Of a DNA stretch of 39,269 nt, positions 1-9,519 are shown piece after piece. The position numbers and the translations under genes are program-made. The stretch lies in contig JAFSGB010000023.1 of NCBI GenBank assembly GCA_017434895.1, positions 1 to 39,269 on the forward strand, read 5' to 3'. Source of the stretch: Clostridia bacterium. GTDB taxonomy: Bacteria > Bacillota > Clostridia > Oscillospirales > Acutalibacteraceae. Under the pieces are notes generated by a model. It was not told where the DNA came from, did not search any database, and saw only the letters and a list, made by a program, of their open reading frames with translations. Position 1 is the stretch's first letter; every line of letters starts with the position of its first letter.

Positions 1-146
1 ACGGTTCTTTGTTTGATGCTACTCAGACAATGGTTTCTAAGGTTGCTGATGACCTTTATGAAGTACAGGTTGTTTCTTGGTACGATAACGAGAACAGCTA
101 TACAAGCCAGATGGTTCGTACTATTAAGTACTTTGCTGAAATCTAA
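1..146 (+). CDS. gap: Glyceraldehyde-3-phosphate dehydrogenase, C-terminal fragment (5' end outside window)
   Basis: The frame beginning at base 3 reads 47 residues to a TAA at 144-146. It contains [15 protein letters not shown], the highly conserved C-terminal signature of phosphorylating GAPDH (W-Y-D-N-E followed by S/W-Y-S/T). This glycolytic enzyme converts glyceraldehyde-3-phosphate, NAD and phosphate to 1,3-bisphosphoglycerate in the cytoplasm. Only the end of the catalytic domain is present. The Rossmann domain and active-site Cys lie upstream of the window. A strong intrinsic terminator follows 18 bases after the stop, so this is the last gene of its transcript. The assignment is secure despite the short length because the motif is close to invariant. 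Confidence 0.93.
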   Translation, partial: GSLFDATQTMVSKVADDLYEVQVVSWYDNENSYTSQMVRTIKYFAEI

Positions 147-164
147 TCCGTTAGATAATAATTT

Positions 165-192
165 AAGACCTCCCAATTTGGGAGGTCTTTTT
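165..192 (+). terminator. Rho-independent terminator after gap
   Basis: A perfect 10-bp stem, AAGACCTCCC (165-174) paired with GGGAGGTCTT (180-189), has a 5-base loop and a T run. It ends the GAPDH transcript. It also abuts the stop codon of the convergent ABC exporter gene (stop at 191-193), and the A-rich left side may let it serve both strands. Confidence 0.92.
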
Positions 193-1954
193 AATTTAGC
201 TTATTTGCCATTTTAAAAAATTTATAGTAAATGCCTTTTAATTCTAATAGTTGGTCATGGGTGCCTTTCTCAACGATGCCTTCGTCGGTGAGCACCAGTA
301 TTCTGTCGGCATTACGAATGGTTGAAAGCCTATGTGCAATGGTAAGTGTTGTTCTGCCTTGACTTAGTCGGGCGAGGGACTCGGCTACTACAAATTCACT
401 TTCATTGTCAAGTGCACTGGTGGCTTCGTCGAGAATAATAATCGGTGGATTTTTTAGGAAAACACGTGCAATACTTATACGCTGTTTTTGTCCTCCGGAA
501 AGCTTTACACCGCGTTCGCCAACATAAGTGTCATAACCGTCTTTAAGCTCGGTAATAAATTCGTCAGCACCCGCTTTTTTAGCAGCATCTATAATTTCAT
601 CTTTAGAGGCATCAGGTTTTCCGTAGGCAATATTTTCAAGCACAGTGCCCGAAAACAGATACACATCCTGTTGAACAACACCGATATTGCTTCTAAGTGA
701 TTTCAAGGTATAGCTTTTAATATTTTCTCCGTCTAGAAAAATATCGCCACTTGTAGGATCATAAAAACGGGGGATAAGATTACAAAGTGTAGTTTTTCCT
801 CCACCAGAAGGACCGACAATTGCCACCTTTTCACCGCTTTTAATGTCGAGGTTAAGATTCGAAAAAACTCGGTTGTGGTCATCGGGATACTCAAATGAAA
901 CGTTTTTAAACTCAATATTTCCCTTAGGGTCGGTTAACGATTTTGCATTTGGCTTGTCAAAAATTTCAATATCGGCATCCATTATCTGCAAAAAACGTTC
1001 GATACCTGTCATTCCTCGGTTGAATTGCTCGGAAAATTCGATAATTCGCCTTACTGTTGCAATAAAGGTTGTAACATATAACAGATAAGCCACAAGGTCA
1101 CCGGCATTAATCTTACCGTCGATAAGAAAAAGACTTCCGATAATTACCACAACGGCGTAAATCAGACCGTTAAAAAGACGGGTGGAGGTGGAAAATGCAC
1201 CCATATATCGGTAGGAAAGCTTTTTAACATTAAAAAATTCCTCGTTGTTGCCGTCAAACTTCTTTTGCTCAAGTTCTTCATTGGCGAAAGCCTTAACAAC
1301 ACCTTGACCTAAAAGCGAGTCTTCAATTCTGGCATTTAATTCACCGGTAATTTGCCGTTGCTCGCGGAAGGTCTTTTTCATTTTGCGGCTTAATCTTCCG
1401 CAAATTACAAGCATTATGGGGATAATCGCAAAAATGATAAGTGTTAAAGGAACATTTATATTAATTAAAATCAGAAAAGAGGCAACACCCTTAATTCCTG
1501 CAATAAAAAACTCCTCGGGGCAGTGGTGAGAAAACTCAGTAACATCAAAAAGATCGTTGGTAATTCTGCCCATAATTTGACCGACCTTGGTGTTATTAAA
1601 ATAGGTGCTTGAAAGCTTTAAAAGGTGGTTGTATGCATCGTGCCGCATAGCGGTTTCAATTTTGGTGCCCATAACGTGACCTGCATAAGCCATATAGTAA
1701 TAAGCTGCAGAGTCAATAAGCCCCAGCACCAAATAAAGACCGCCGATTTTAAGAACATATTGAACAGTAAGGGTCATATAACCGTCAACCGCTGAATTAG
1801 TGATATTTCTCATAATAAGCGGCAGTATAATTTCACAAACAGTTGTAAGTGCAGCACATAAAAGGTCTAAAATTAAGGTATCGATATTATTTTTGTAGTA
1901 AGGAATAAACCGTTTTAAAAGCACACTTGTTTTATATTTTCTGACATCATTCAT
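191..1954 (-). CDS. ABC exporter: fused permease and ATPase (multidrug/lipid type)
   Basis: This is a 587-residue half-transporter of the ABCB/MsbA-like type. Residues 1-310 form a six-helix exporter domain, with hydrophobic stretches near 25-48, 65-92, 150-185 and 255-300. Residues 345-580 are the nucleotide-binding domain. Visible motifs are Walker A GPSGGGKTT (about 381-389), Q-loop VQQD (about 427), signature LSGGQKQR (about 485), Walker B IIILDEAT (about 505) and the H-loop AHRLS (about 541). It should act as a dimer that exports a hydrophobic substrate; the substrate cannot be told. The ATG has GAGG seven bases upstream. The gene starts 36 bases after pyrI on the same strand, with a hairpin in the gap, so it may be read partly from the pyr promoter. 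Being a single half-transporter, it is probably a homodimer. Confidence 0.93.
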   Translation of the reverse strand: MNDVRKYKTSVLLKRFIPYYKNNIDTLILDLLCAALTTVCEIILPLIMRNITNSAVDGYMTLTVQYVLKIGGLYLVLGLIDSAAYYYMAYAGHVMGTKIETAMRHDAYNHLLKLSSTYFNNTKVGQIMGRITNDLFDVTEFSHHCPEEFFIAGIKGVASFLILININVPLTLIIFAIIPIMLVICGRLSRKMKKTFREQRQITGELNARIEDSLLGQGVVKAFANEELEQKKFDGNNEEFFNVKKLSYRYMGAFSTSTRLFNGLIYAVVVIIGSLFLIDGKINAGDLVAYLLYVTTFIATVRRIIEFSEQFNRGMTGIERFLQIMDADIEIFDKPNAKSLTDPKGNIEFKNVSFEYPDDHNRVFSNLNLDIKSGEKVAIVGPSGGGKTTLCNLIPRFYDPTSGDIFLDGENIKSYTLKSLRSNIGVVQQDVYLFSGTVLENIAYGKPDASKDEIIDAAKKAGADEFITELKDGYDTYVGERGVKLSGGQKQRISIARVFLKNPPIIILDEATSALDNESEFVVAESLARLSQGRTTLTIAHRLSTIRNADRILVLTDEGIVEKGTHDQLLELKGIYYKFFKMANKLN

Positions 1955-1965
1955 AATGTAACCTC

Positions 1966-1988
1966 AAAGCCACCTTTACGGTGGCTTT
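1966..1988 (-). terminator. Hairpin between pyrI and the ABC exporter gene, weak or partial terminator
   Basis: A 9-bp perfect stem AAAGCCACC/GGTGGCTTT has a 5-base loop. On the minus strand it is followed only by a short T run before the exporter's Shine-Dalgarno GAGG. It probably attenuates rather than fully stops transcription leaving the pyr operon. Confidence 0.55.
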
Positions 1989-1990
1989 AA

Positions 1991-2407
1991 TTATTTTGCC
2001 GCAGACTCGCAATAAAGACAGCGGTAAATTCTATTTTCTTTATCTGCAAGGGTGAAAATGTGGTCAATCTCCTGCTCAGTGCAGGTGATACAGCGGGGAT
2101 TTTTGCACTTGATAACATTTTTTAAGCGTTCGGGAAGCTCAAGAGTTTTCTTTTTAACGATCTTGCCTTCACGAATAACATTAACCGTTATATTGGGGTC
2201 AACAAAGCCTAAAATATCTGTGTTAACCTCGAAATCCGTATCAATCTTAATAATATCCTTGCGGCCATTTTTACGGCTGGGGGCATTTTGAATAAGTGCT
2301 ACCGAGGCGTTTAGCCTGTCAAGATTTAAAAGTTCATAAATTTTCATACCCTTGTGGGCGGTAATATGGTCAATAACAATTCCGTTTTTGATTGAATCAA
2401 CTGTCAT
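1991..2407 (-). CDS. pyrI: Aspartate carbamoyltransferase regulatory subunit
   Basis: This 138-residue protein has the family's two-part build: an N-terminal ferredoxin-like allosteric domain (about 1-95) and a C-terminal zinc domain. The zinc ligands are visible as C101-x4-C106 and C130-x2-C133, matching the four ligands of E. coli PyrI. A further Cys at 109 is not part of that set. PyrI binds nucleotides and holds PyrB trimers in the dodecameric holoenzyme, giving ATP/CTP control of the first committed step of UMP synthesis. The ATG follows the pyrB stop directly, so the subunits are co-translated. Many Firmicutes (Bacillus) lack PyrI, so its presence fits a clostridial lineage. Confidence 0.95.
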   Translation of the reverse strand: MTVDSIKNGIVIDHITAHKGMKIYELLNLDRLNASVALIQNAPSRKNGRKDIIKIDTDFEVNTDILGFVDPNITVNVIREGKIVKKKTLELPERLKNVIKCKNPRCITCTEQEIDHIFTLADKENRIYRCLYCESAAK

Positions 2408-3319
2408 TTAACATACCTCCAAAAGCTTTAAAATCAAAGCCATTCGCATATATTTGCCGTTTAGTACTTGGTCAAAGTAGCAAGCGCGAGGGTCAGAGTC
2501 AATCGCAACGCTGATTTCGTTAACACGGGGAAGCGGGTGAAGTATCGACAAATCTGTCTTTGCATTATAAAGCTTTTCGGGAGTTAAGATATAACTGTCC
2601 TTAAGCCTTAAATACTCCTCCTCGTTAAAGAAACGCTCCCTTTGAACACGGGTCATATAAAGAATGTCCAAATCGGGCATAATTGCTTGTAAATCGGTGG
2701 TTTCAGTAAATGTTATATTTTTAGATTTTAAGCTTTCTTTAATATAATTTGGTAAAACTAATTCCCTTGGAGAAATAAGTACAAAATTCACATTTTCATA
2801 ACGGCTGAGAGCAGCTATAAGTGAATGCACTGTTCTGCCGAATTTAAGGTCACCGCAAAGACCGACTGTTAAATTATCAAAACGACCCTTTTTGCGGTGA
2901 ATTGTAAGTAGGTCAGCCAGTGTTTGTGTTGGGTGATTGTGACCGCCGTCACCCGCATTAATAACGGGAACGCTCGCGTTAAGCGAGGCTACAAGTGGAG
3001 CACCCTCTTTCGGGTGACGCATAGCAATAATGTCTGCATAACAGCTAACTGTTTTTGCAGTATCGGCAACACTCTCCCCCTTAGCAGTTGATGAGCTTTG
3101 CGCTTCGCTAAAGCCCAAAACATTTCCTCCAAGCTCGTACATAGCAGCCTCAAAGCTAAGTCTAGTACGGGTTGAGGGCTCGAAAAATAGGGTTGCAAGC
3201 TTTTTACCGTCACACTTGTGGGCGTATTTTTGAGGATCAGCAATAATATCCTCGGCAGTGGCAACTAATTCCTCTAATTCAGCAGTGGATAGCTCTAAAA
3301 TATCGATTAAGCTTCTCAT
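2408..3319 (-). CDS. pyrB: Aspartate carbamoyltransferase catalytic subunit
   Basis: This 303-residue enzyme condenses carbamoyl phosphate with aspartate to carbamoyl aspartate. The carbamoyl-phosphate loop [13 protein letters not shown] is at about 45-57, with the S-T-R-T-R core. [16 protein letters not shown] block (conserved H-P-x-Q-x-L-x-D) and a late HPLPR motif are also present. Length is normal for the PyrI-associated class. It overlaps pyrE by one base at 3319 and is immediately followed by pyrI, as expected for subunits of one complex. Nothing looks broken. Confidence 0.97.
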   Translation of the reverse strand: MRSLIDILELSTAELEELVATAEDIIADPQKYAHKCDGKKLATLFFEPSTRTRLSFEAAMYELGGNVLGFSEAQSSSTAKGESVADTAKTVSCYADIIAMRHPKEGAPLVASLNASVPVINAGDGGHNHPTQTLADLLTIHRKKGRFDNLTVGLCGDLKFGRTVHSLIAALSRYENVNFVLISPRELVLPNYIKESLKSKNITFTETTDLQAIMPDLDILYMTRVQRERFFNEEEYLRLKDSYILTPEKLYNAKTDLSILHPLPRVNEISVAIDSDPRACYFDQVLNGKYMRMALILKLLEVC

Positions 3320-3984
3320 TATGCTTTTGCTCCGTTAACTTCTAAATATTTCTTGATTCTGTCAACATTTTCTCGGTTTTCAGGGTTTTCCTCGAGGTAT
3401 TCGATAATATCGTAAACATCAACAACCGAGTAAACGGGGAAACCAAACTCCTCGCCAACCTCTGCCATAGCACTCTTTTCGGTCTGACCCTTTTCCTTGC
3501 GGTCAACCATAACAAAAGTAGCGACAACCTTGCTGTTCTTTAGGGAGGAAAGGATTGACATACTTTCACGAATTGCAGTACCGGCAGTGATAACATCCTC
3601 AACGATGACAATTTCTTCATTTGGCGTCGGCTTATATCCTACAAATACACCGCCTTCACCGTGGTCCTTTTCTTCCTTGCGGTTGAAGAAAAAAGGAACA
3701 TCAAGTCCGTTTTTTGCAAGTGCTACGGCAACAGATACGGCTATGGGGATACCCTTATAAGCGGGGCCGTAAAGGACTGTCTTTTTGTTGCCTACCTTTT
3801 CAAAATAGGCCTTAGCGTAAAACTCGCCTAATTTACAAATCTGCTCACCGGTTTTAATGTCACCGGCATTAATGAAATAGGGGATTTTTCTGCCGGATTT
3901 AGCGGTAAAATCGCCAAACTTCAAAACTCCGGCATCCTCCAGAAACTGTATAAATTCTCTTTTGTAGCTTTCCATATTAATCAC
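3319..3984 (-). CDS. pyrE: Orotate phosphoribosyltransferase
   Basis: This 221-residue type I phosphoribosyltransferase converts orotate and PRPP to OMP. The PRPP-binding signature [13 protein letters not shown] is at about 124-136, and the flexible-loop region [10 protein letters not shown] is at about 103-112. The start is uncertain. A GTG at 3984 lies only four bases behind an AAAGGAG, while an ATG at 3975 (MESYKREF) begins just after the pyrF stop but 13 bases from the same Shine-Dalgarno. The longer version overlaps the end of pyrF by 8 bases, so translation is likely coupled. Product and place in the pathway are clear. Confidence 0.95.
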   Translation of the reverse strand: MINMESYKREFIQFLEDAGVLKFGDFTAKSGRKIPYFINAGDIKTGEQICKLGEFYAKAYFEKVGNKKTVLYGPAYKGIPIAVSVAVALAKNGLDVPFFFNRKEEKDHGEGGVFVGYKPTPNEEIVIVEDVITAGTAIRESMSILSSLKNSKVVATFVMVDRKEKGQTEKSAMAEVGEEFGFPVYSVVDVYDIIEYLEENPENRENVDRIKKYLEVNGAKA

Positions 3985-4675
3985 AAAACTCCTTTACACA
4001 TCTTTCATAGGCTACAACGGGGTCCTCTGCAGCAGTAATAGGTCTGCCGACTACTATGAAGTCGCTTCCAATTTTTTTAGCCTCAGCAGGGGTCATAACT
4101 CTCTTTTGGTCGCCTATATCACCATCAGCGAAGCGGACACCCGGAGTAACGGTTATACAGTCATTACCGCATGTATTATGTACCTTTTCGGCCTCAAGCG
4201 GTGAGCAAACAACACCGTCAAGTCCCGCTTTTGCGGCATTTGAAGCATAGTGCATAACAACCTTATCAATAGGCTCTTTAATAAGTAGGTCGTTTTCCAT
4301 TCTTTCTTGGTCAGTACTGGTTAACTGTGTAACGGCGATAAGTAAAGGTCTTGTGCCGTCAGGACGGGTAAGCCCTTCTAAAGCACCCTCCATCATAGTA
4401 ATAGTACCGGCGGCGTGAAGATTGGTCATATCAACATCAAGGCGGGATAAAACTGCCATTGATTTTTTTACTGTATTTGGAATATCGTGGAGCTTGAGGT
4501 CTAAGAATATTTTGTGACCTCTAGCCTTAATTTCCCTAACAATTTCGGGACCCTCGGCATAAAATAGCTCCATACCGATTTTAACAAAGGGCTTTCTGCC
4601 TGTGAATTTATCCAAAAAGCTGAAAACCTGTTCCTTGCTAGCAAAATCGCAAGCTACAATTACATCCTTACCCAT
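3977..4675 (-). CDS. pyrF: Orotidine 5'-phosphate decarboxylase
   Basis: This 232-residue TIM-barrel enzyme makes UMP from OMP. The catalytic D-x-K-x-x-D signature is visible as DLKLHD at 59-64 (Asp59, Lys61, Asp64). A phosphate-binding GVRF segment and a C-terminal VVGRPIT loop are also present. The ATG at 4675 lies inside the last codons of pyrD (8-base overlap) with a GGAGGAG 6-7 bases upstream, giving translational coupling. Length and motifs fit the group typical of Firmicutes and gamma-proteobacteria (about 230 residues). Confidence 0.96.
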   Translation of the reverse strand: MGKDVIVACDFASKEQVFSFLDKFTGRKPFVKIGMELFYAEGPEIVREIKARGHKIFLDLKLHDIPNTVKKSMAVLSRLDVDMTNLHAAGTITMMEGALEGLTRPDGTRPLLIAVTQLTSTDQERMENDLLIKEPIDKVVMHYASNAAKAGLDGVVCSPLEAEKVHNTCGNDCITVTPGVRFADGDIGDQKRVMTPAEAKKIGSDFIVVGRPITAAEDPVVAYERCVKEFCD

Positions 4676-5585
4676 TGTGTGCTCCTCCTATAATTTCAGT
4701 CAAACTGTTAATTCTGTATTTTTCCATAACTTGAGGTAAATCCTCAATGATTTTTTTGCAGGCAAAGGGGTCAACTAGATTTGCCGCGCCTACTTGTACT
4801 GCGGTAGCGCCCGCAAGCATCATTTCAATTACATCCTCGGCAGTGGAAACACCGCCCATGCCAACAATAGGAATTTTGACGGCATTGTAAACCTGATAAA
4901 TCATTCTAAGGGCTACGGGGAATACTGCAGGTCCTGAAAGACCGCCCATTGTATTAGCTAAAATCGGCTTGCGGTTTTTGAGATTAATTCTCATACCAAG
5001 CAGAGTATTTATAAGGCTTACACCGTCGGCACCCTCAGCTTCACATGATTTGGCAATTTCGGTAATGTCGGTAACATTTGGGGAAAGCTTTATAATTACA
5101 GGCTTATTTGTAACCTTTTTAACGGCTTTTGTCACTGCCGCAACATTTTTGAGGTCGGTACCGAAAGCTAAGCCGCCGCCGTGAACATTAGGGCAAGAAA
5201 CATTAACCTCAAACCAACCGATTTGTTCCTCATGGTTTAATTTTTCACAAGTGTAGGCATAATCTTCAACTGCAAAACCGCTTACATTTGCCATAACCAA
5301 TTTTTTAAAGCAGGCTTTAAGACGGGGCAGTTCCTCGCTGATAACCTTTTCAACACCCGGGTTTTGAAGTCCGACGGAATTAAGCATACCACTGGGTGCT
5401 TCAGCAATACGAGGTGTGGGATTGCCGAATCGCGGATCCTTGGTTGTACCCTTAAATGAAAAGGTGCCAAGCATATTAATATCATAAACAGTAGCAAATT
5501 CGTAACCGAAGCCAAAGGTTCCGCTTGCGGGGATAATGGGGTTATCAATTTCAATACCACAAAGATTAACCTTAGTATTTACCAT
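4668..5585 (-). CDS. pyrD: Dihydroorotate dehydrogenase, class 1B catalytic subunit
   Basis: This 305-residue FMN TIM-barrel protein oxidises dihydroorotate to orotate. NVSCPN at 128-133 supplies the class 1 catalytic base Cys131. ASGTFGFGYE near the N-terminus and MGGVSTAEDVIEMMLAGA near the C-terminus are typical FMN-phosphate regions. Pairing with PyrK upstream defines class 1B, which passes electrons through FAD and an iron-sulfur centre to NAD. The ATG has a strong AGGGAGG and overlaps the pyrK stop by 7 bases, consistent with a stoichiometric complex. Confidence 0.96.
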   Translation of the reverse strand: MVNTKVNLCGIEIDNPIIPASGTFGFGYEFATVYDINMLGTFSFKGTTKDPRFGNPTPRIAEAPSGMLNSVGLQNPGVEKVISEELPRLKACFKKLVMANVSGFAVEDYAYTCEKLNHEEQIGWFEVNVSCPNVHGGGLAFGTDLKNVAAVTKAVKKVTNKPVIIKLSPNVTDITEIAKSCEAEGADGVSLINTLLGMRINLKNRKPILANTMGGLSGPAVFPVALRMIYQVYNAVKIPIVGMGGVSTAEDVIEMMLAGATAVQVGAANLVDPFACKKIIEDLPQVMEKYRINSLTEIIGGAHNG

Positions 5586-6313
5586 ACAATTTCCTCCCTT
5601 TCGAGTACAGGGCCGTCCTTACAAATTCGCTTATTGCCGTATTTTGTTTTGCAACTGCAACCCATACAAGCTCCAAAGCCGCAACCCATACGTTCCTCAA
5701 AGCTATACTGACCACTGGTGGTAACAGTGTTTTCAATAGCTCTAAACATCGGCTCGGGACCGCAAGTATAAAAGTAGTCATACTCTAAATCCTTAATTGC
5801 ATCTGTCACATATCCCTTAATTCCGTAACTACCGTCAACAGTGGTCACGTAAACATCAATGCCCAGTAATTTGAACACTTCCTCGTAAAACATTTCGGAT
5901 TCGGTATTAAAGCCTAAAATCACTGTTGGTTTTTTGCCAAACTTAATTAATTCCTTGCAAAGACCGTAAAGCGGGGGAATACCAACACCGCCACCGATGA
6001 CAAGTGGTTTTTTGCAATCATTTTCGGCGTTAAATCCGTTTCCCAGACCTACTAATAGGTCTAATTTTTCGCCGGCAACCATTTTTGACATTTTTTCGGT
6101 TCCGACACCAACAACCTTGTAAATTAAGGTTAAGGTCTCTTTATCATAATCACAAACGGAAATTGGGCGTCGAAGATAAAGCCCGTCAATTTTAATATTA
6201 ACAAACTGACCTGGTGATAAAATGGCAGAGGTGTCGCCCTTTAACACCATTTTAAAAATATTTGGGGCAAGCTCAAAGTTGAAAAGAATTTCATAAATTC
6301 CTTGCTTCATCAT
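5579..6313 (-). CDS. pyrK: Dihydroorotate dehydrogenase electron-transfer subunit
   Basis: This 244-residue FAD/[2Fe-2S] protein relays electrons from PyrD to NAD. The flavin-binding RRPIS is at 48-52, a glycine-rich GGGVGIPPLYGL nucleotide loop is at about 107-118, and the C-terminal [2Fe-2S] cluster ligands are C211, C216, C219 and C231 (C-x4-C-x2-C-x11-C). The start at 6313 follows AAGGTGA at good spacing; a second ATG is the next codon. It lies 11 bases after carB and overlaps pyrD, the usual order for class 1B enzymes. Confidence 0.95.
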   Translation of the reverse strand: MMKQGIYEILFNFELAPNIFKMVLKGDTSAILSPGQFVNIKIDGLYLRRPISVCDYDKETLTLIYKVVGVGTEKMSKMVAGEKLDLLVGLGNGFNAENDCKKPLVIGGGVGIPPLYGLCKELIKFGKKPTVILGFNTESEMFYEEVFKLLGIDVYVTTVDGSYGIKGYVTDAIKDLEYDYFYTCGPEPMFRAIENTVTTSGQYSFEERMGCGFGACMGCSCKTKYGNKRICKDGPVLEREEIVW

Positions 6314-6324
6314 AAGAAATCACC

Positions 6325-9300
6325 TTAAGAATCAATGGTAGAAATAGTTATTGTAGTTTCATCAAGTACATCAAGTAAAACTTTAACAGTATCAAGAGAA
6401 GTGAATATTGTAACATTATTTTCAGTAGCTTGTCGACGGATTTCGAAACCGTCGGAAACAGTTCCGGCAGAATTAATATCCCTTGTGTTAATAACATAGG
6501 CAATATGGCCTTGGCGGATAGCCTCGGGAATTTCCTCACTGCCTTCACCGATTTTCTTTAAAACATGGGTGCGAATGCCGTTTTTCTTTAAGAAATCGGC
6601 AGTGCCTTTGGTAGCTTCAATATTAAAACCAAGATTATAGAAACGCTTAATTAAGGGGAGAGCCTCCTCCTTGTCATTGTCGGCAATGGTGACAAAAACT
6701 GTACCGTAATTTTGAACCTTCATACCGCTTGCCTGCAAAGCCTTGTAAAGTGCACGGTTAAGCTTATTGTCATAGCCGATAGCTTCACCGGTAGACTTCA
6801 TTTCGGGTGAGAGGTAAGAGTCAAGACCTTTAAGCTTATTAAATGAGAATACAGGTACCTTAACGTAATGACGCTTCTTCTCGTCAGGATAAATATCAAA
6901 TATACCTTGTTCTTTGAGCGTTTTTCCAAGGATTACTTCAGTAGCAATATCTGCCAGACTAAAGCCGGTCGCCTTTGAAAGGAAAGGAACTGTACGCGAG
7001 GAACGCGGATTAACCTCAATTATGAACACATTATCGTCCTTATCAACAATAAACTGAATGTTATAAAGACCGATTATACCAATGCCGAGACCTAGTTTTT
7101 TAGCGTACTGTAAAATTATGCCCTTAACCTTGTTAGAAATACTAAAGGTGGGGTAAACACTGATACTGTCGCCTGAGTGAATACCGGTGCGCTCAACCAG
7201 TTCCATAATACCTGGGACAAATACATCCTTACCGTCACAGATAGCGTCGATTTCCACCTCTTTACCGTAAATGTATTTGTCAACCAAAACTGGCTTGTCC
7301 TCATCAATTTCAACGGCGGTTTTCAGGTAATGTCTTAACTGATTTTCGTCGGCAACAATCTGCATAGCACGGCCGCCTAAAACAAAGGATGGACGAACTA
7401 GCACTGGGTATCCGATTTCGCTAGCGGCGGCAACACCGGCTTCAATATTGGTGACTGCCTTACCTTGTGGTTGAGGTATATCAAGAGCTTTTAATACCTT
7501 TTCAAAGCTATCGCGGTTTTCGGCACGCTCAATTGCTTCACAGTCGGTGCCGATAATCTTAACACCGCGTTTCATAAGTGGCTCGGCAAGATTAATCGCA
7601 GTTTGACCGCCCAAGGAAGCTACAACACCTTCGGGGTTTTCAAAATCAATAATATTCATAACATCCTCGGGTGTGAGTGGCTCGAAGTAAAGCTTATCCG
7701 AACAGGTATAGTCGGTGGAAACGGTTTCGGGGTTATTATTTATTATAATAGCCTCATAACCGGAATTTTTAATTGTTGTAACGGCGTGAACGGTTGAATA
7801 GTCAAACTCAACACCTTGGCCTATACGAATGGGACCCGCTCCCAAAACAATGATTTTTTTCTTATCTGTAAGGCGCGAAGCGTTTATACCCGAATACGAT
7901 GAATAGAAGTAGGGGATATAAGCGCCTGTATGGCAGGTATCAACCATACGGAATGCGGGCACAAGAGCGTTATTTTTACGGGTGTTATAAACGTCAAGTT
8001 CGTCGCATTGCCACATTCTTGCAACATATTTGTCCGAAAAGCCCATTATTTTTGCACCCTTTAAGATGTCAAGATTGAATGGGTTTTGTTTTAAAAGCTC
8101 CTCGGTGTCAATAATCCGTTTAATTGATTCAAGGAAAAATGAAGTGATTTTTGTTATGTTATGAATTTCCTCGACAGAAGCACCGCGATAAAGCAACTCG
8201 GCAATTGCAAAAAGGTTGTCGTCTCTAAATTCGCTTATATATTCGCGAAGCTCATTGGCACTCATATTGTCAAATTTATTGTGGTATAGGTGATTAACAC
8301 CAATTTCGAGTGAACGAATGCCCTTTAGCAGACTTTCCTCTAAGGTAGTGCCGATTCCCATAACTTCGCCGGTGGCTTTCATTTGAGTGCCTAAAATGTT
8401 TGAAGCGGTTGTAAATTTGTCAAAGGGAAAACGGGGAAGCTTTGTTATAATATAATCAAGCTTTGGTTCAAATGCAGCGGTTGTGTTGGCGATTTTAATA
8501 TCCTCTAAAGCCATTCCTACTGCAATTTTCGCGGTAACGCGGGCAATTGGGTAACCACTTGCCTTTGAAGCTAAAGCAGATGAACGGGAAACTCTGGGGT
8601 TAACCTCAATCAGATAATATTCTGAGCTTTCGGGGTTAAGGGCAAACTGAACGTTACAGCCACCCTCAATCTTAAGCTCTTTTATTAGTTTAATTGCACT
8701 GTCATTAAGCATTTTAAGGTCGTGGTCGTTTAGGGTAAGAATAGGCGCAACAACCAAGGAGTCACCAGTGTGAACACCTACGGGGTCAATGTTTTCCATA
8801 CCGCAAATAGTAATTGCATGGTCGGTTGAGTCGCGCATAACCTCAAACTCAATTTCTTTATAGCCCTTAACACTTTTTTCAATGAGAACTTGATGAACGG
8901 GAGATAGCTTAAAGGCATTAAGACCGACCTCAATAAGCTCCTCCTCGTTATTAGCAAAGCCGCCGCCGGTACCGCCCAAGGTAAAGGCGGGGCGAAGGAC
9001 TACAGGGTAGCCGATTTTGTTTGCAGCTATCTTTGCTTCCTCAATATTGTATGTGATTTCAGAAGGAATAGTCGGCTCACCAATAGACTGACAGAGTTCC
9101 TTGAATAATTCGCGGTCCTCAGCTCTTTCTATACTTTCACTTGAGGTGCCGAGCAGTTCAACACCACATTCCTTTAAAATGCCCTTTTCTTCTAATTGCA
9201 TTGCAAGGTTAAGACCGGTCTGTCCGCCAATTCCAGGCAGAATTGCATCGGGACGCTCGTAACGTAAAATTTTGGCAATGTATTCAAGTGTTAAAGGCTC

Positions 9301-9498
9301 CATATAAACCTTGTCTGCAATTGTGGTGTCGGTCATAATTGTAGCAGGGTTAGAATTGCAAAGTACAACATTGTAACCCTCCTCTTTGAGAGCTAGGCAG
9401 GCCTGGGTACCTGCATAATCAAACTCGGCTGCTTGGCCGATTACAATAGGTCCTGAGCCTATAATCAATATTTTTTTAATATCTGTTCTTTTTGCCAT
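6325..9498 (-). CDS. carB: Carbamoyl-phosphate synthase large subunit
   Basis: At 1057 residues it has the full family length: two tandem ATP-grasp halves (each opening with a GSGPI/GAGPIRIGQ-type loop, at about 13 and about 555), an oligomerisation region between them and a C-terminal methylglyoxal-synthase-like allosteric domain (about 930-1057). It makes carbamoyl phosphate from bicarbonate, ATP and ammonia released by the glutaminase subunit CarA. No carA lies next to it: pyrC is 21 bases upstream and pyrK 11 bases downstream. CarA must therefore be encoded elsewhere, or ammonia is used directly. The reading frame is intact. Confidence 0.97.
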   Translation of the reverse strand: MAKRTDIKKILIIGSGPIVIGQAAEFDYAGTQACLALKEEGYNVVLCNSNPATIMTDTTIADKVYMEPLTLEYIAKILRYERPDAILPGIGGQTGLNLAMQLEEKGILKECGVELLGTSSESIERAEDRELFKELCQSIGEPTIPSEITYNIEEAKIAANKIGYPVVLRPAFTLGGTGGGFANNEEELIEVGLNAFKLSPVHQVLIEKSVKGYKEIEFEVMRDSTDHAITICGMENIDPVGVHTGDSLVVAPILTLNDHDLKMLNDSAIKLIKELKIEGGCNVQFALNPESSEYYLIEVNPRVSRSSALASKASGYPIARVTAKIAVGMALEDIKIANTTAAFEPKLDYIITKLPRFPFDKFTTASNILGTQMKATGEVMGIGTTLEESLLKGIRSLEIGVNHLYHNKFDNMSANELREYISEFRDDNLFAIAELLYRGASVEEIHNITKITSFFLESIKRIIDTEELLKQNPFNLDILKGAKIMGFSDKYVARMWQCDELDVYNTRKNNALVPAFRMVDTCHTGAYIPYFYSSYSGINASRLTDKKKIIVLGAGPIRIGQGVEFDYSTVHAVTTIKNSGYEAIIINNNPETVSTDYTCSDKLYFEPLTPEDVMNIIDFENPEGVVASLGGQTAINLAEPLMKRGVKIIGTDCEAIERAENRDSFEKVLKALDIPQPQGKAVTNIEAGVAAASEIGYPVLVRPSFVLGGRAMQIVADENQLRHYLKTAVEIDEDKPVLVDKYIYGKEVEIDAICDGKDVFVPGIMELVERTGIHSGDSISVYPTFSISNKVKGIILQYAKKLGLGIGIIGLYNIQFIVDKDDNVFIIEVNPRSSRTVPFLSKATGFSLADIATEVILGKTLKEQGIFDIYPDEKKRHYVKVPVFSFNKLKGLDSYLSPEMKSTGEAIGYDNKLNRALYKALQASGMKVQNYGTVFVTIADNDKEEALPLIKRFYNLGFNIEATKGTADFLKKNGIRTHVLKKIGEGSEEIPEAIRQGHIAYVINTRDINSAGTVSDGFEIRRQATENNVTIFTSLDTVKVLLDVLDETTITISTIDS

Positions 9499-9519
9499 AA
9501 TTAATATCCTCCTGAAATT

